DNA of 64,000 nt from an uncultured Muribaculaceae bacterium (lineage in GTDB: Bacteria; Bacteroidota; Bacteroidia; Bacteroidales; Muribaculaceae). A model generated the notes under the pieces. It was given only the letters and a program-made list of their open reading frames with translations. It was not told where the DNA came from and did not search any database. A program made the translations under genes and the position numbers. Of this stretch, positions 18,119 to 24,794 are shown piece after piece. How positions within the stretch are numbered: position 1 is the first letter of the stretch; every line of letters starts with the position of its first letter. The stretch lies in contig CAJUAF010000002.1 in the NCBI GenBank assembly GCA_910584365.1, positions 248,001 to 312,000 on the forward strand, read 5' to 3'.

Positions 18119-18157
18119 AAAAATCCTCCGGTAATTCATGCCGGAGGACGATAAAGT
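18112..18157. repeat. Left 46-bp direct repeat of the island, containing a minus-strand terminator
   Basis: Identical base for base to 23902-23947. It holds the hairpin CCTCCGGTAATTCATGCCGGAGG. On the minus strand this stem (CCTCCGGC...ACCGGAGG) is followed by seven T, so it terminates the tatC operon as placed. It also overlaps the -33 box of DUF4301. Confidence 0.9.
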
Positions 18158-18275
18158 GTCCGTTCCTGATAAAGGTTGACTCGGTTTGTTGGTTTAATGT
18201 ATATTGGTTGACTCGGGAGTTTGACACTTTTGTTCTTGACAAAGATTTGATAACTTCATTATATTGCCATTGAGG

Positions 18276-19082
18276 TTATTCTGCCGCATCTTTTTTGTCA
18301 GATTTTTTCAATACGAGTATGCTTAGTTCATACAGTCCGTATATAGGGAATGTTACAAGAAAGAGCGTAAATATGTCAGGAGGGGTTATAATTGCTGCCA
18401 CAATCATTATCACAATAAGGGCATATGGTCGAATTTTTTTTAACAATGGAGCATCAACCCATCCCATTTTTCCTAATATGTATATGATAATTGGAAGTTG
18501 GAAAAGTATTCCAGTTAGGAATACAAGGGTAGAGAAAGATGATATGTAAGAGTCCAAAGTAATCGTATTGATAACACATTCATTAACCTGATAGGTCGCT
18601 AAGAATCTGAATGATATAGGGAAAAGTATAAAATAGCTAATCAATACACCCAATAAAAACAAGGCGTAAATAATACAGGCTACCGCGACAGAGTATCGTT
18701 TTTCATTTTCATACAATGCAGGAGATATAAATTTGAATAACTCAAACAAAATATAAGGGGAAACGAACAATATCGCTAATAAGCATGACACATATATATG
18801 AGTCATGAATTGAGAAGAAAGTTCGGTACTTATAAGAGATACGTCTATGTCTGCAAAATGACTCTGAATATTTAATTTGGCAAGTAAAGACTCAATAAAT
18901 GTAAAAGTTGCAAAGTCTGAATTTCTCGGAGCCAATAAAAGTGTAAATGTCTCTTTTTTGAAACAAAAAATTATAATTGTCAATATCAATATGACAAGAA
19001 TAATTCGGAAAAGCATCTTGCGTAAAACCTCAAGATGCTCTCCCGTTGTCATCAATCCTGAGCCATTATCACTTTGAGTCAT
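18276..19082 (-). CDS. tatC: TatC, Sec-independent translocase subunit (island copy)
   Basis: 268 residues with six predicted membrane helices. The N-terminus MTTGEHLEVLRKMLFRIILV corresponds to the conserved HLxELRxRL signal-binding region of TatC, and PYILFELFKFISPALYENEKRY matches the P-x(3)-E-x(3)-F-x(2)-PaL block; the Glu in each is at the twin-arginine recognition surface in characterised TatC proteins. TatC receives folded proteins with RR signal peptides and recruits TatA. It overlaps tatA by 14 bases and is the last gene before the 46-bp terminator repeat. Given two RR-signal Cys-repeat precursors in the same operon, it is probably dedicated to their export. Confidence 0.92.
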   Translation of the reverse strand: MTQSDNGSGLMTTGEHLEVLRKMLFRIILVILILTIIIFCFKKETFTLLLAPRNSDFATFTFIESLLAKLNIQSHFADIDVSLISTELSSQFMTHIYVSCLLAILFVSPYILFELFKFISPALYENEKRYSVAVACIIYALFLLGVLISYFILFPISFRFLATYQVNECVINTITLDSYISSFSTLVFLTGILFQLPIIIYILGKMGWVDAPLLKKIRPYALIVIMIVAAIITPPDIFTLFLVTFPIYGLYELSILVLKKSDKKDAAE

Positions 19083-19329
19083 GGTTTGCAGAATCTACCG
19101 TGGAGTGTGTGCCGGATTCTTTCATTTTAGATTCAACACGACGTTGTACTTCTTCATCAACGCGACGCTGCATTTCTTCTTCGGTCGGCTCGTTCATGCC
19201 TTCTTTGAAACTCTTGACGCCTTTACCCATGCCTTTCATAAGCTCAGGCAATTTCTTTCCGCCGAATATAAGGAGAATCACTGCACAGATGAGAATTATC
19301 TCAGTTGCGCCAATCATACAGATAATCAT
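19069..19329 (-). CDS. tatA: TatA/E-family twin-arginine translocase subunit
   Basis: 86 residues from the ATG at 19329, which forms an ATGA overlap with the stop of the preceding gene; a start 27 bases further up is possible. A short N-terminal membrane helix (GATEIILICAVILLIFGGKKLPEL) with the conserved FG hinge is followed by an amphipathic helix (MKGMGKGVKSFKEGM) and a charged tail. This is the TatA layout: the subunit polymerises to form the passage at the inner membrane. No TatB-like gene is present in the island, which suggests a minimal TatAC pair. Confidence 0.92.
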   Translation of the reverse strand: MIICMIGATEIILICAVILLIFGGKKLPELMKGMGKGVKSFKEGMNEPTEEEMQRRVDEEVQRRVESKMKESGTHSTVDSANHDSK

Positions 19330-19601
19330 GATGGAACTATTAATGAGATTAGACAAGTGTTAAAATCTATCTCCCAGTGTCCGTTTTCATCGGACTCCCA
19401 CGAGTATTTCGCTGCCATTCTTGACCACCAATTTTGGAAGTCTGAGCCAGTCTTGCCGAGGTCTTTTACGAGCTTTTCATATAGCTCTATATTATCGGGT
19501 GTTAGAACTTTTGCCAGTTCGTTGAGCCCGTTTCGACGCTCAAACAGTGCTTGAATTTCATCGCGTTCTGTTTCAGATACGCGGCCTACTACTTTATTCA
19601 T
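19326..19601 (-). CDS. CXXX repeat peptide modification system protein (small)
   Basis: 91 residues, acidic, no signal peptide (MNKVVGRVSETERDEIQALFERRNGLNEL...). Mostly helical at first, with a Trp-rich end (FQNWWSRMAAKYSWESDENGHWEIDF). Its size and position between the maturase and tatA fit the small accessory family that NCBI names CXXX repeat peptide modification system protein; I recall that family from knowledge rather than a search. It might bind the precursor or bridge the enzymes, but nothing in the sequence proves this. Two bases separate it from the maturase gene, and its stop overlaps the tatA start. Confidence 0.7.
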   Translation of the reverse strand: MNKVVGRVSETERDEIQALFERRNGLNELAKVLTPDNIELYEKLVKDLGKTGSDFQNWWSRMAAKYSWESDENGHWEIDFNTCLISLIVPS

Positions 19602-19603
19602 GT

Positions 19604-20524
19604 TTATAATTTTTCGAAAGGGTCAAGATATGAAATTTCAGGTATTTCTGTTCCCGGTAAAAACTCTCCAATCCCGCGCAAGCCTGCAAGCAGTTCGCGC
19701 GAAGCGTTTCTTTCAAGATGAGAAATTACGCACTGGATATGTCCGGGAGTATTAACTTCAAGTGTCTTTACATTATTAAGCCACACGCAGCGATGACAAT
19801 GCCATGCATCGCACTTTCTGCATATCGGAGCATAATCGAGTTTATATAACTGCGGATTCTTTATACTGATACCATCAGAAACAGAACCGCAATTAGATTT
19901 TCCTCCATAATAGAAAGCAGGACAAACATAGAATTTGCCGTCAGGAGCGACTATTATGGTTTCTTCTCCTGCATTGCAGTTGTTCATTGCCGTTAACATA
20001 AGCCTGTCAGTCAAAATGTTTAATTGAGGCATACGTTCACCGGCTTTGCATCTCTGCAATATGGATCCAACTAATTCTTTGAGAAATTCGCGATATGAGC
20101 AGGTGTCGCTGTCTGACATAGAGGCAATATCCGTAATTACGAGATTAACTCGTTCAATATCAAAGACAATATTCGTGATTTGTTCTATTCCGCTCAATAA
20201 TTCGGGTATGGATGTTCTTAGAACCACATTGGCCGATTGCACTTGTGAAAAGTCGGACAATTTTCCGACTGCAATATCATCGGCATCTGCCAGACAAACC
20301 GGCTTAATGTTGGTATGGTCAATACTATTAATCAATTCTACGTATTCACGAGGAATTGAGTAGTTTGGATACACGAACTGTATTCTCAGATTTTCTTTCA
20401 TTCCGAAAGTTATAGCCTTTGCCAAATCCTCAAGGGCAAGAAGTCTCGGAGTGCGTATTTCTGCTTCGTAATGGCAATATGCCGTTGAAGTATCATCCAG
20501 TAATATTACAAGATATTTCAGCAT
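19604..20524 (-). CDS. CXXX repeat peptide maturase, SPASM-like without radical SAM motif
   Basis: 306 residues. There is no CxxxCxxC motif, so it is not itself a radical SAM enzyme. The C-terminal third carries a SPASM-like Cys set: CNAGEETIIVAPDGKFYVCPAFYYGG, then CGSVSDG, and CRKCDAWHCHRCVWLNN, suited to hold auxiliary iron-sulfur clusters. The N-terminal part (YLVILLDDTSTAYCHY...) resembles a degenerate TIM-barrel partner. It overlaps the radical SAM gene by 7 bases. I infer that it works in complex with that enzyme, for example presenting the precursor or holding clusters. The family name recalled is CXXX repeat peptide maturase. Confidence 0.75.
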   Translation of the reverse strand: MLKYLVILLDDTSTAYCHYEAEIRTPRLLALEDLAKAITFGMKENLRIQFVYPNYSIPREYVELINSIDHTNIKPVCLADADDIAVGKLSDFSQVQSANVVLRTSIPELLSGIEQITNIVFDIERVNLVITDIASMSDSDTCSYREFLKELVGSILQRCKAGERMPQLNILTDRLMLTAMNNCNAGEETIIVAPDGKFYVCPAFYYGGKSNCGSVSDGISIKNPQLYKLDYAPICRKCDAWHCHRCVWLNNVKTLEVNTPGHIQCVISHLERNASRELLAGLRGIGEFLPGTEIPEISYLDPFEKL

Positions 20525-21741
20525 GGCTCATTGTTTTTTACGGATGGTTTATTGGACTCGAACTCATTTCGCTCTCCCAGTAACTCTAATTTACGAAACA
20601 ACTTGTTCCAATAGTAGTTATTGGCGCGAACTCTAGATTTATGCATTTTGCAAATTGCCGTAGAACGTTGAAAGATTGTCGGAGTATCTGCGGCATCGTA
20701 ATTCTCGCCTTGACACCATGCACAGCCGCTTGCCACCTCGCACTCTATACATTCACGAGGCGATTGTGTCGTACGATCAAGTGTAAGGAACGGACGCAAT
20801 TTGTCCTTGTCTATTCCTGACTGAATATTTCCGATGATAATAGGCTGCTTTGATCGCAAGGAATATGCAGCAAATCTCGTACACGGATAGAAATTTCCGG
20901 CGGCATCAATGGCTAACATCTTTCCGGCACCGCACCAATTCTGATTATCATTTTCAGGATTGAGAGGTTTACCGATTGTTTCTGAGAAGAAAGAGCAAGC
21001 ATATTCCTGATACCAACCTCCGTCAATAATTGCATCGGCAAGTTCAGTAAGTTGTTGCTCAAAAAGGATGTCATCGCCATCTTTCCAAACATCCTCGAAT
21101 ACAACATTAATATTTACTTCGTGTATGCCGAGAGAATATAGATGTAGAACACTTTCCTTAATGTATGGTATATCAGCAGAACTAATGGTTACTTTAGTTC
21201 CGGCATTGGGGAATTGAGATAGCCACAGAGGTATGTTTCGTACAACATCTGTGTAACTGCCGCGCTTATCTCCGACACCTTTCCAAATACGATTCAAATC
21301 GTGCTTCTTTTGAGTGCCATCAATGGTGATTCCGATTGAGAGATGAGATTTATTTTTCTTGATAAACTTCTGCACTTTTTCAGAATCATAATTAATGCCA
21401 TTGGTAGAGAAACTGAATCGGTAGGAATTGAACCAATGATGGTTTCGGCGATACATTTCTGTTTTAAGATAGTCGCAGATTTTGTCAATTAATTCTATCT
21501 CAAGAAATGGCTCGCCACCGATGAAGTCCCATATTACAGATTCTTCCTTGAAATCTGCTTCATATTCAAGTATATAGTCAATGGCGGCTTTAGCCACTTC
21601 CCACGTCATACGCTCTTTCTCGTTCTTCCCTACGAGATAGCAATACTTACAAGCGAGCTGGCAGTCCTTAGTGACGATAAACGTAATATTTTTCGCCATG
21701 CCTTTTTGCCAAGGTTCGGGATTGATTTTGTATGGTTGCAT
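20518..21741 (-). CDS. Radical SAM/SPASM peptide maturase, CXXX-repeat target family
   Basis: 407 residues. The SAM [4Fe-4S] motif is C27-x3-C31-x2-C34 in TKDCQLACKYCYL. GGEPFLE is the SAM-binding GGE motif. The C-terminal SPASM domain shows CGAGKMLAIDAAGNFYPCTRF, then CIECEVASGCAWCQG and a late CKMH. Enzymes with this plan make carbon-sulfur, carbon-carbon or related bonds in ribosomal peptides in the cytoplasm. The two Cys-x-x-x precursors of the same operon are the obvious substrates. The gene starts 20 bases after precursor A and overlaps the maturase gene downstream. The actual bond formed cannot be read from sequence. Confidence 0.88.
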   Translation of the reverse strand: MQPYKINPEPWQKGMAKNITFIVTKDCQLACKYCYLVGKNEKERMTWEVAKAAIDYILEYEADFKEESVIWDFIGGEPFLEIELIDKICDYLKTEMYRRNHHWFNSYRFSFSTNGINYDSEKVQKFIKKNKSHLSIGITIDGTQKKHDLNRIWKGVGDKRGSYTDVVRNIPLWLSQFPNAGTKVTISSADIPYIKESVLHLYSLGIHEVNINVVFEDVWKDGDDILFEQQLTELADAIIDGGWYQEYACSFFSETIGKPLNPENDNQNWCGAGKMLAIDAAGNFYPCTRFAAYSLRSKQPIIIGNIQSGIDKDKLRPFLTLDRTTQSPRECIECEVASGCAWCQGENYDAADTPTIFQRSTAICKMHKSRVRANNYYWNKLFRKLELLGERNEFESNKPSVKNNEPC

Positions 21742-21761
21742 AATAAACGAAATCTTTTAAT

Positions 21762-22316
21762 CTATTCATAGGTAGTAAAATATGAACTGCTACCAAAGCA
21801 TCCACTTTTACAACCGCCTCGGCAATCGGTAGAACAGCCGCTTCCACAGCTATATTGACAATTTCCTTGACAACCTGAACGGCAACCACCCTGACAGCCA
21901 TAAGAACATTGGCCTTGACAACTTGTGGTGCAATCACTTTGACACATCAAATCGCATTTGCCGGTGCATCCTGCAATACAGCCATTTCCACAATTTTGGC
22001 CACAACCACTTGAACATTGTTGTCCACAACTACTTGCGCATTGCTGCTTACATGTTGTAGTACAAGAGGTCTGACATCCTCCCGCACAATCGCCTGTGCA
22101 ACTTCCTCTGCACTCACCCTTGCAACTTCCAGTGCATGAAGTCGTACATAAGCCTGTGCAACTTCCTGGGCAATAGTCTGGAGCAGGTTCAGATGCAGCT
22201 CTTAGCGAAGATGGCACACCCATAAGTGCAATACCTCCCAATATAGGAAGAATACGTCCGGTTGCTTTCCTGAAAAAGTCTCGCCGACTTACCCTTTCAT
22301 CTTTATCTAATCCCAT
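21762..22316 (-). CDS. Cys-x-x-x repeat precursor A with twin-arginine signal
   Basis: 184 residues. The N-terminus holds a twin-arginine signal (VSRRDFFRKATG, then a hydrophobic run ending SSLRAA). From residue about 49 there follow 32 Cys with exactly three residues between each neighbour, without a single slip, to the short tail GSSSYFTTYE. The spacer residues are mostly Gly, Ser, Thr, Gln and Asn. I read this as the substrate of the radical SAM enzyme, modified while still in the cytoplasm and exported folded by TatAC. It overlaps the upstream secreted-protein gene by 10 bases. Metal sequestration and surface armour are alternatives for its role; none is demonstrated. Confidence 0.88.
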   Translation of the reverse strand: MGLDKDERVSRRDFFRKATGRILPILGGIALMGVPSSLRAASEPAPDYCPGSCTGLCTTSCTGSCKGECRGSCTGDCAGGCQTSCTTTCKQQCASSCGQQCSSGCGQNCGNGCIAGCTGKCDLMCQSDCTTSCQGQCSYGCQGGCRSGCQGNCQYSCGSGCSTDCRGGCKSGCFGSSSYFTTYE

Positions 22317-22795
22317 TTTAGTCCTTGAATTGAAATTTCTACAGCTATATTGTCAAACGCGATAAAATAAATTTCAGGGTGTTTTTTATATGGCAATATC
22401 CGTATTTCGCACACGGTATGGCGTAATACTGTTGGTGTTTGATCCGACCTTGGATTAGGAATGACGAATACCGATGCTTTAGATAAATCTTCTGCCGTTG
22501 GATACCGATCACTTACATAGTAATCAACAGTACCATAATAAGAGAACGATTGTTTATTTTTATAATGTTCTTTTATTTCCTTCTTTGTCGGTTTGCAATA
22601 GTTATTGATTTGGAACTTAAAAAACTTAATGCCACCTGCACTTTTTAAAACAAGTCCGGAATCATCAGTGTACTTAGAGATGCGTCCTGGACAAGATTCC
22701 CAAGAGGACCAAGAGCCCTTATAATTGAAACATACTTGTTGAGCATTGGTAACAATAGAGCATACCAATATTAAAAATACGAGAATTTTTCGCAT
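22307..22795 (-). CDS. Secreted protein of unknown function in the CXXX operon
   Basis: 162 residues from the ATG at 22795 (MRKILVFLILVCSIVTNAQ), a Sec-type signal peptide without a twin-arginine motif. A start 12 bases upstream is possible. The mature part has four Cys (VCFNYKG, ESCPGR, NNYCKP, TVCEIRI) and beta-rich segments such as SFSYYGTVDYYVSD and PEIYFIAFDNIAVEISIQGLKWD. I recognise no family. It overlaps precursor A by 10 bases, so it is translated with it. A periplasmic or surface partner of the exported Cys-repeat protein is a reasonable guess. Confidence 0.7.
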   Translation of the reverse strand: MRKILVFLILVCSIVTNAQQVCFNYKGSWSSWESCPGRISKYTDDSGLVLKSAGGIKFFKFQINNYCKPTKKEIKEHYKNKQSFSYYGTVDYYVSDRYPTAEDLSKASVFVIPNPRSDQTPTVLRHTVCEIRILPYKKHPEIYFIAFDNIAVEISIQGLKWD

Positions 22796-22843
22796 GATAT
22801 AGGTCAATTAAGCAGTTCATGTTTTACGATATAATTTCGCCAC

Positions 22844-22878
22844 TGGAATTTCGCCCACATTATGTGAGCGAAATTCCA
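22844..22878 (-). promoter_or_regulatory. Intercistronic hairpin after precursor B
   Basis: TGGAATTTCGC and GCGAAATTCCA (11 bp) enclose CACA-TTA-TGTG with one mismatch. No T-run follows on the minus strand. It lies in the 110-base gap between precursor B and the secreted protein, so it may protect or punctuate the precursor B message rather than end transcription. Confidence 0.5.
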
Positions 22879-22905
22879 ATTATGCCAATAGTATGGTTGG
22901 GAGAT

Positions 22906-23229
22906 TTAGAATGAGTTCATGCTGCTACAACCACCGCTACAAGATCCTTGGCAATAGCCTTTACAGGTGTTTTGACAAGAATACGAGCATGCGCCACCGC
23001 AGCCGCCTTTACAACCACCAGAACATGTACCAGTACAACGGCTGGAACATGAGCCAGAACATGAATAACTACATCCATATTGGCAATATTCGCCTCCGGA
23101 TTCAGCCGCCTTTGAGATGAACGGCACATTGGAAAGAAGTGAAGCACCCAAGATTGGTAACGCTGCTTTTGCCGCCTTTTTGAAGAACTGGCGGCGAGAT
23201 TCCAGTTCCTCTCTATTCTCGTCCTTCAT
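22906..23229 (-). CDS. Cys-x-x-x repeat precursor B with twin-arginine signal
   Basis: 107 residues. Twin-arginine signal LESRRQFFKKAAKAALPILGASLL ends near SKAA. The mature part has 14 Cys, each separated from the next by exactly three residues, and ends SSMNSF. The spacers are Gly/Ser/Thr/Tyr rich, more aromatic than in precursor A. It is the first gene of the island operon, preceded by a structured leader (23278-23426) and followed by a hairpin, so it may be made in larger amount than the enzymes. It is a shorter relative of precursor A and a likely second substrate of the same radical SAM enzyme and Tat pair. Confidence 0.88.
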   Translation of the reverse strand: MKDENREELESRRQFFKKAAKAALPILGASLLSNVPFISKAAESGGEYCQYGCSYSCSGSCSSRCTGTCSGGCKGGCGGACSYSCQNTCKGYCQGSCSGGCSSMNSF

Positions 23230-23277
23230 TGGATTTGATATTGAGCCCTATAGCTATCTCTTGAGTCAGGCGATTAT

Positions 23278-23426
23278 AAAAAAAGCGTGAGATGCTATAC
23301 TTGCTGCTCAATCCATTCATAGAGGCTCTCGCATTGCCCATTGGAGTAGAAAGAGCAACGCCGAAGCCTCACGCCGTATGATATGCAAATTGGAGGTTGC
23401 AAACTGCAATCTCTTAAATATCATAC
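23278..23426 (-). ncRNA. Structured leader RNA or small RNA ending in a terminator-like fold
   Basis: On the minus strand a 9-bp stem (GTATGATAT/ATATCATAC, 23418-23426 with 23376-23384) is followed by a nested fold: GCGTGAG/CTCACGC (23368-23374 with 23285-23291) encloses GCGTTGC/GCAATGC (23355-23361 with 23331-23337, one G-U pair) and GAGGC/GCCTC. Seven T follow directly at 23284-23278. With a -7 box at 23578-23585 upstream, the transcript would be about 290 bases. It could be an attenuator of the precursor operon, whose ATG lies 48 bases on, or an independent RNA. No riboswitch class is recognised. Confidence 0.45.
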
Positions 23427-23577
23427 CCGAAGACATCTACCGTTGCTGCATTCTCGACTCCAATAATGAATTTGCGAGATTCCTATGAATCAAGAATTGC
23501 GCTAAGTAAACGCTTTTAACTATGTCTGCATCCCGCCCACAAGCCCATATCGGACTTCGGCAGACGATATGCATTTG

Positions 23578-23585
23578 CAAAGTTA
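23578..23585 (-). promoter_or_regulatory. -7 box upstream of the CXXX operon
   Basis: TAACTTTG on the minus strand fits the consensus; the -33 TTG is not present at the usual distance. It would start a transcript near 23572, about 340 bases before the precursor B ATG, through the structured RNA. Confidence 0.4.
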
Positions 23586-23628
23586 CTAATTTATTCTGAT
23601 ATAGTTGTAATGCGAGTGAAAATATTTA

Positions 23629-23802
23629 TTGACAGTGTCAAAGCAACACCGCTCATTGGCAGCGAAAAAGTGTCGTGAAAGGGGAATTTTTCACAGTCGA
23701 TGTAGAAAGTATCGAAAGCGTCCGAGACGTCTCGGGAGTTTGACACATGTGTTCTTGAAAAAATAATTTAAAAATTTGACACTAAATATTTTGCAGTGTC
23801 AA
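23629..23802. repeat. TTGACA(C) palindromes and 28-base repeat near the right end of the island
   Basis: TTGACA-G-TGTCAA is a perfect palindrome at 23629-23641. TTGACACT (23776-23783) faces AGTGTCAA (23795-23802). A 28-base segment at 23731-23758 (CTCGGGAGTTTGACAC...) recurs at 18212-18239 with two mismatches, and TTTGACAC appears again at 23884-23891. These look like protein-binding sites at the island ends. About 430 bases here contain no gene. Confidence 0.5.
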
Positions 23803-23901
23803 TTCTATTTTATACTATTGTTGTATTTATTGAACTCTATGTTAAGTTGCAACATCCCGACCCGATAAAATATACTACCCATCTTTGACACCCTATATAG
23901 C

Positions 23902-23947
23902 CATACAAAAAAATCCTCCGGTAATTCATGCCGGAGGACGATAAAGT
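23902..23947. repeat. Right 46-bp direct repeat of the island, terminator of the yqgE-like gene
   Basis: Identical to 18112-18157. On the minus strand it forms the CCTCCGG hairpin followed by seven T, placed 70 bases after the stop of the yqgE-like gene (24017), whose native terminator it probably is. Confidence 0.9.
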
Positions 23948-24016
23948 TTTATGAAAATATTATGAAATCCGGACACGAACACGGAGTAGCGACGAACCGG
24001 GGATTTCAGTCGGAGG

Positions 24017-24631
24017 TCAGTTATACTGGGGATTGACGGGATGGTACAGCCAGTTACGGTAAGGCTTTCCCAGCAGACGTACTATCCGGTACCAGAAGGA
24101 ATCGCCGTCTTCACGGAAGATTTCCTCATTGGCCGGTTTCGGAGCGACAGCCCATACGTGTTTCTCTATCTCAGATTCCAGCTGATAGGGGTCCCAGCCG
24201 CTGTAACCGACGAAAAACCGCATCTTGCCGTCCGTCTCAAGGCCCATATTAACGTAGGCTTTCACCTGCTCGAAGTCGCCGCCGATATAAAGATTCTCGG
24301 CAATCCGGCGCGAACCCGAGAACTCCTCGCCGAGAGTATGGAGATAAAACAGCCGGTCGCAGGAAAGCGGTCCGCCGCAATAGATCGGAATATCCACTTC
24401 CTCGTCCACCCCCTCGATAGCGTCTCCGAGGGTATAGCCCGTAGTCTTGTTCAGAACAAGCCCCATCGAGGATTTTCCGCGTTCATACTCCACCAGGGAA
24501 ATCACCCCGTGGTTGAAATATTCCTCGCGCAGGAAAGGCTCAGCCACAAGAATAGACCCTACACGAGGCTGTCCCGTAGGCAGATTTATCCTGAACAAAG
24601 ATGAATCCAGATTGGGCATTTCTATTTCCAT
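24017..24631 (-). CDS. YqgE/AlgH family protein
   Basis: 204 residues from the ATG at 24631 (MEIEMPNLDSSLFRINLPTGQP). Codons further upstream are open, but the family starts here. Family marks are GSILVAEPFLREEYFNHGVISLVEYERGKSSMGLVLNKTT, the IPIYCGGPLSCDRLFYLHTL segment, and FFVGYSGWDPYQLESEI. YqgE/AlgH proteins are small cytoplasmic proteins of uncertain function, once linked to alginate regulation in Pseudomonas. It has its own promoter (24725-24755) and the terminator at 23902-23947. The peptide island lies directly downstream. Confidence 0.88.
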   Translation of the reverse strand: MEIEMPNLDSSLFRINLPTGQPRVGSILVAEPFLREEYFNHGVISLVEYERGKSSMGLVLNKTTGYTLGDAIEGVDEEVDIPIYCGGPLSCDRLFYLHTLGEEFSGSRRIAENLYIGGDFEQVKAYVNMGLETDGKMRFFVGYSGWDPYQLESEIEKHVWAVAPKPANEEIFREDGDSFWYRIVRLLGKPYRNWLYHPVNPQYN

Positions 24632-24724
24632 GGCTATCCTCCTTAGTAATATTACACGAATTCCGAAAAGAAAGCTGCTTACGTATCCGTTACGCGGCAA
24701 TTACAAATCAGTCCTCTTTTGTGG

Positions 24725-24755
24725 CGAAGTTAGCACTTATTTCTCAGAGAACCAA
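24725..24755 (-). promoter_or_regulatory. Promoter of the yqgE-like gene
   Basis: Minus-strand TTG (24753-24755) and TAACTTCG (24725-24732, one mismatch to TAnnTTTG) with 20 bases between. Confidence 0.5.
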
Positions 24756-24794
24756 ATTTTTTCGGAAAAATCAGCGGATTGACCCAAATTTGTG

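Larger units (their letters stand above)
18112..23947. mobile_element. Genomic island: CXXX-repeat peptide maturation and Tat export cassette
   Basis: A block of eight minus-strand genes is enclosed by perfect 46-bp direct repeats 5,790 bases apart. It is visibly more A+T rich than the flanking genes. Left of the block is the DUF4301 promoter and right of it the end of the yqgE-like gene; with one repeat copy removed, these would be neighbours sharing a single terminator. Secondary 28-base repeats with two mismatches (18212-18239, 23731-23758) and several TTGACAC motifs also lie near the ends. No integrase or transposase is encoded inside, so entry must have used an enzyme in trans or homologous recombination. 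That it moved as a unit is inference. Confidence 0.7.

Noticed and set aside
21762..23229. CRISPR array or simple DNA tandem repeat in the Cys-rich genes
   Set aside because: The repetition is at the protein level with a 12-base period and variable codons; there are no spacers or identical DNA repeats, and RR signal peptides are present.
23317..23436. Minus-strand frame of 39 residues (MSSGMIFKRLQFATSN...) in the structured RNA
   Set aside because: It coincides with the base-paired stems and has a competing overlapping frame; the RNA fold explains the bases better.
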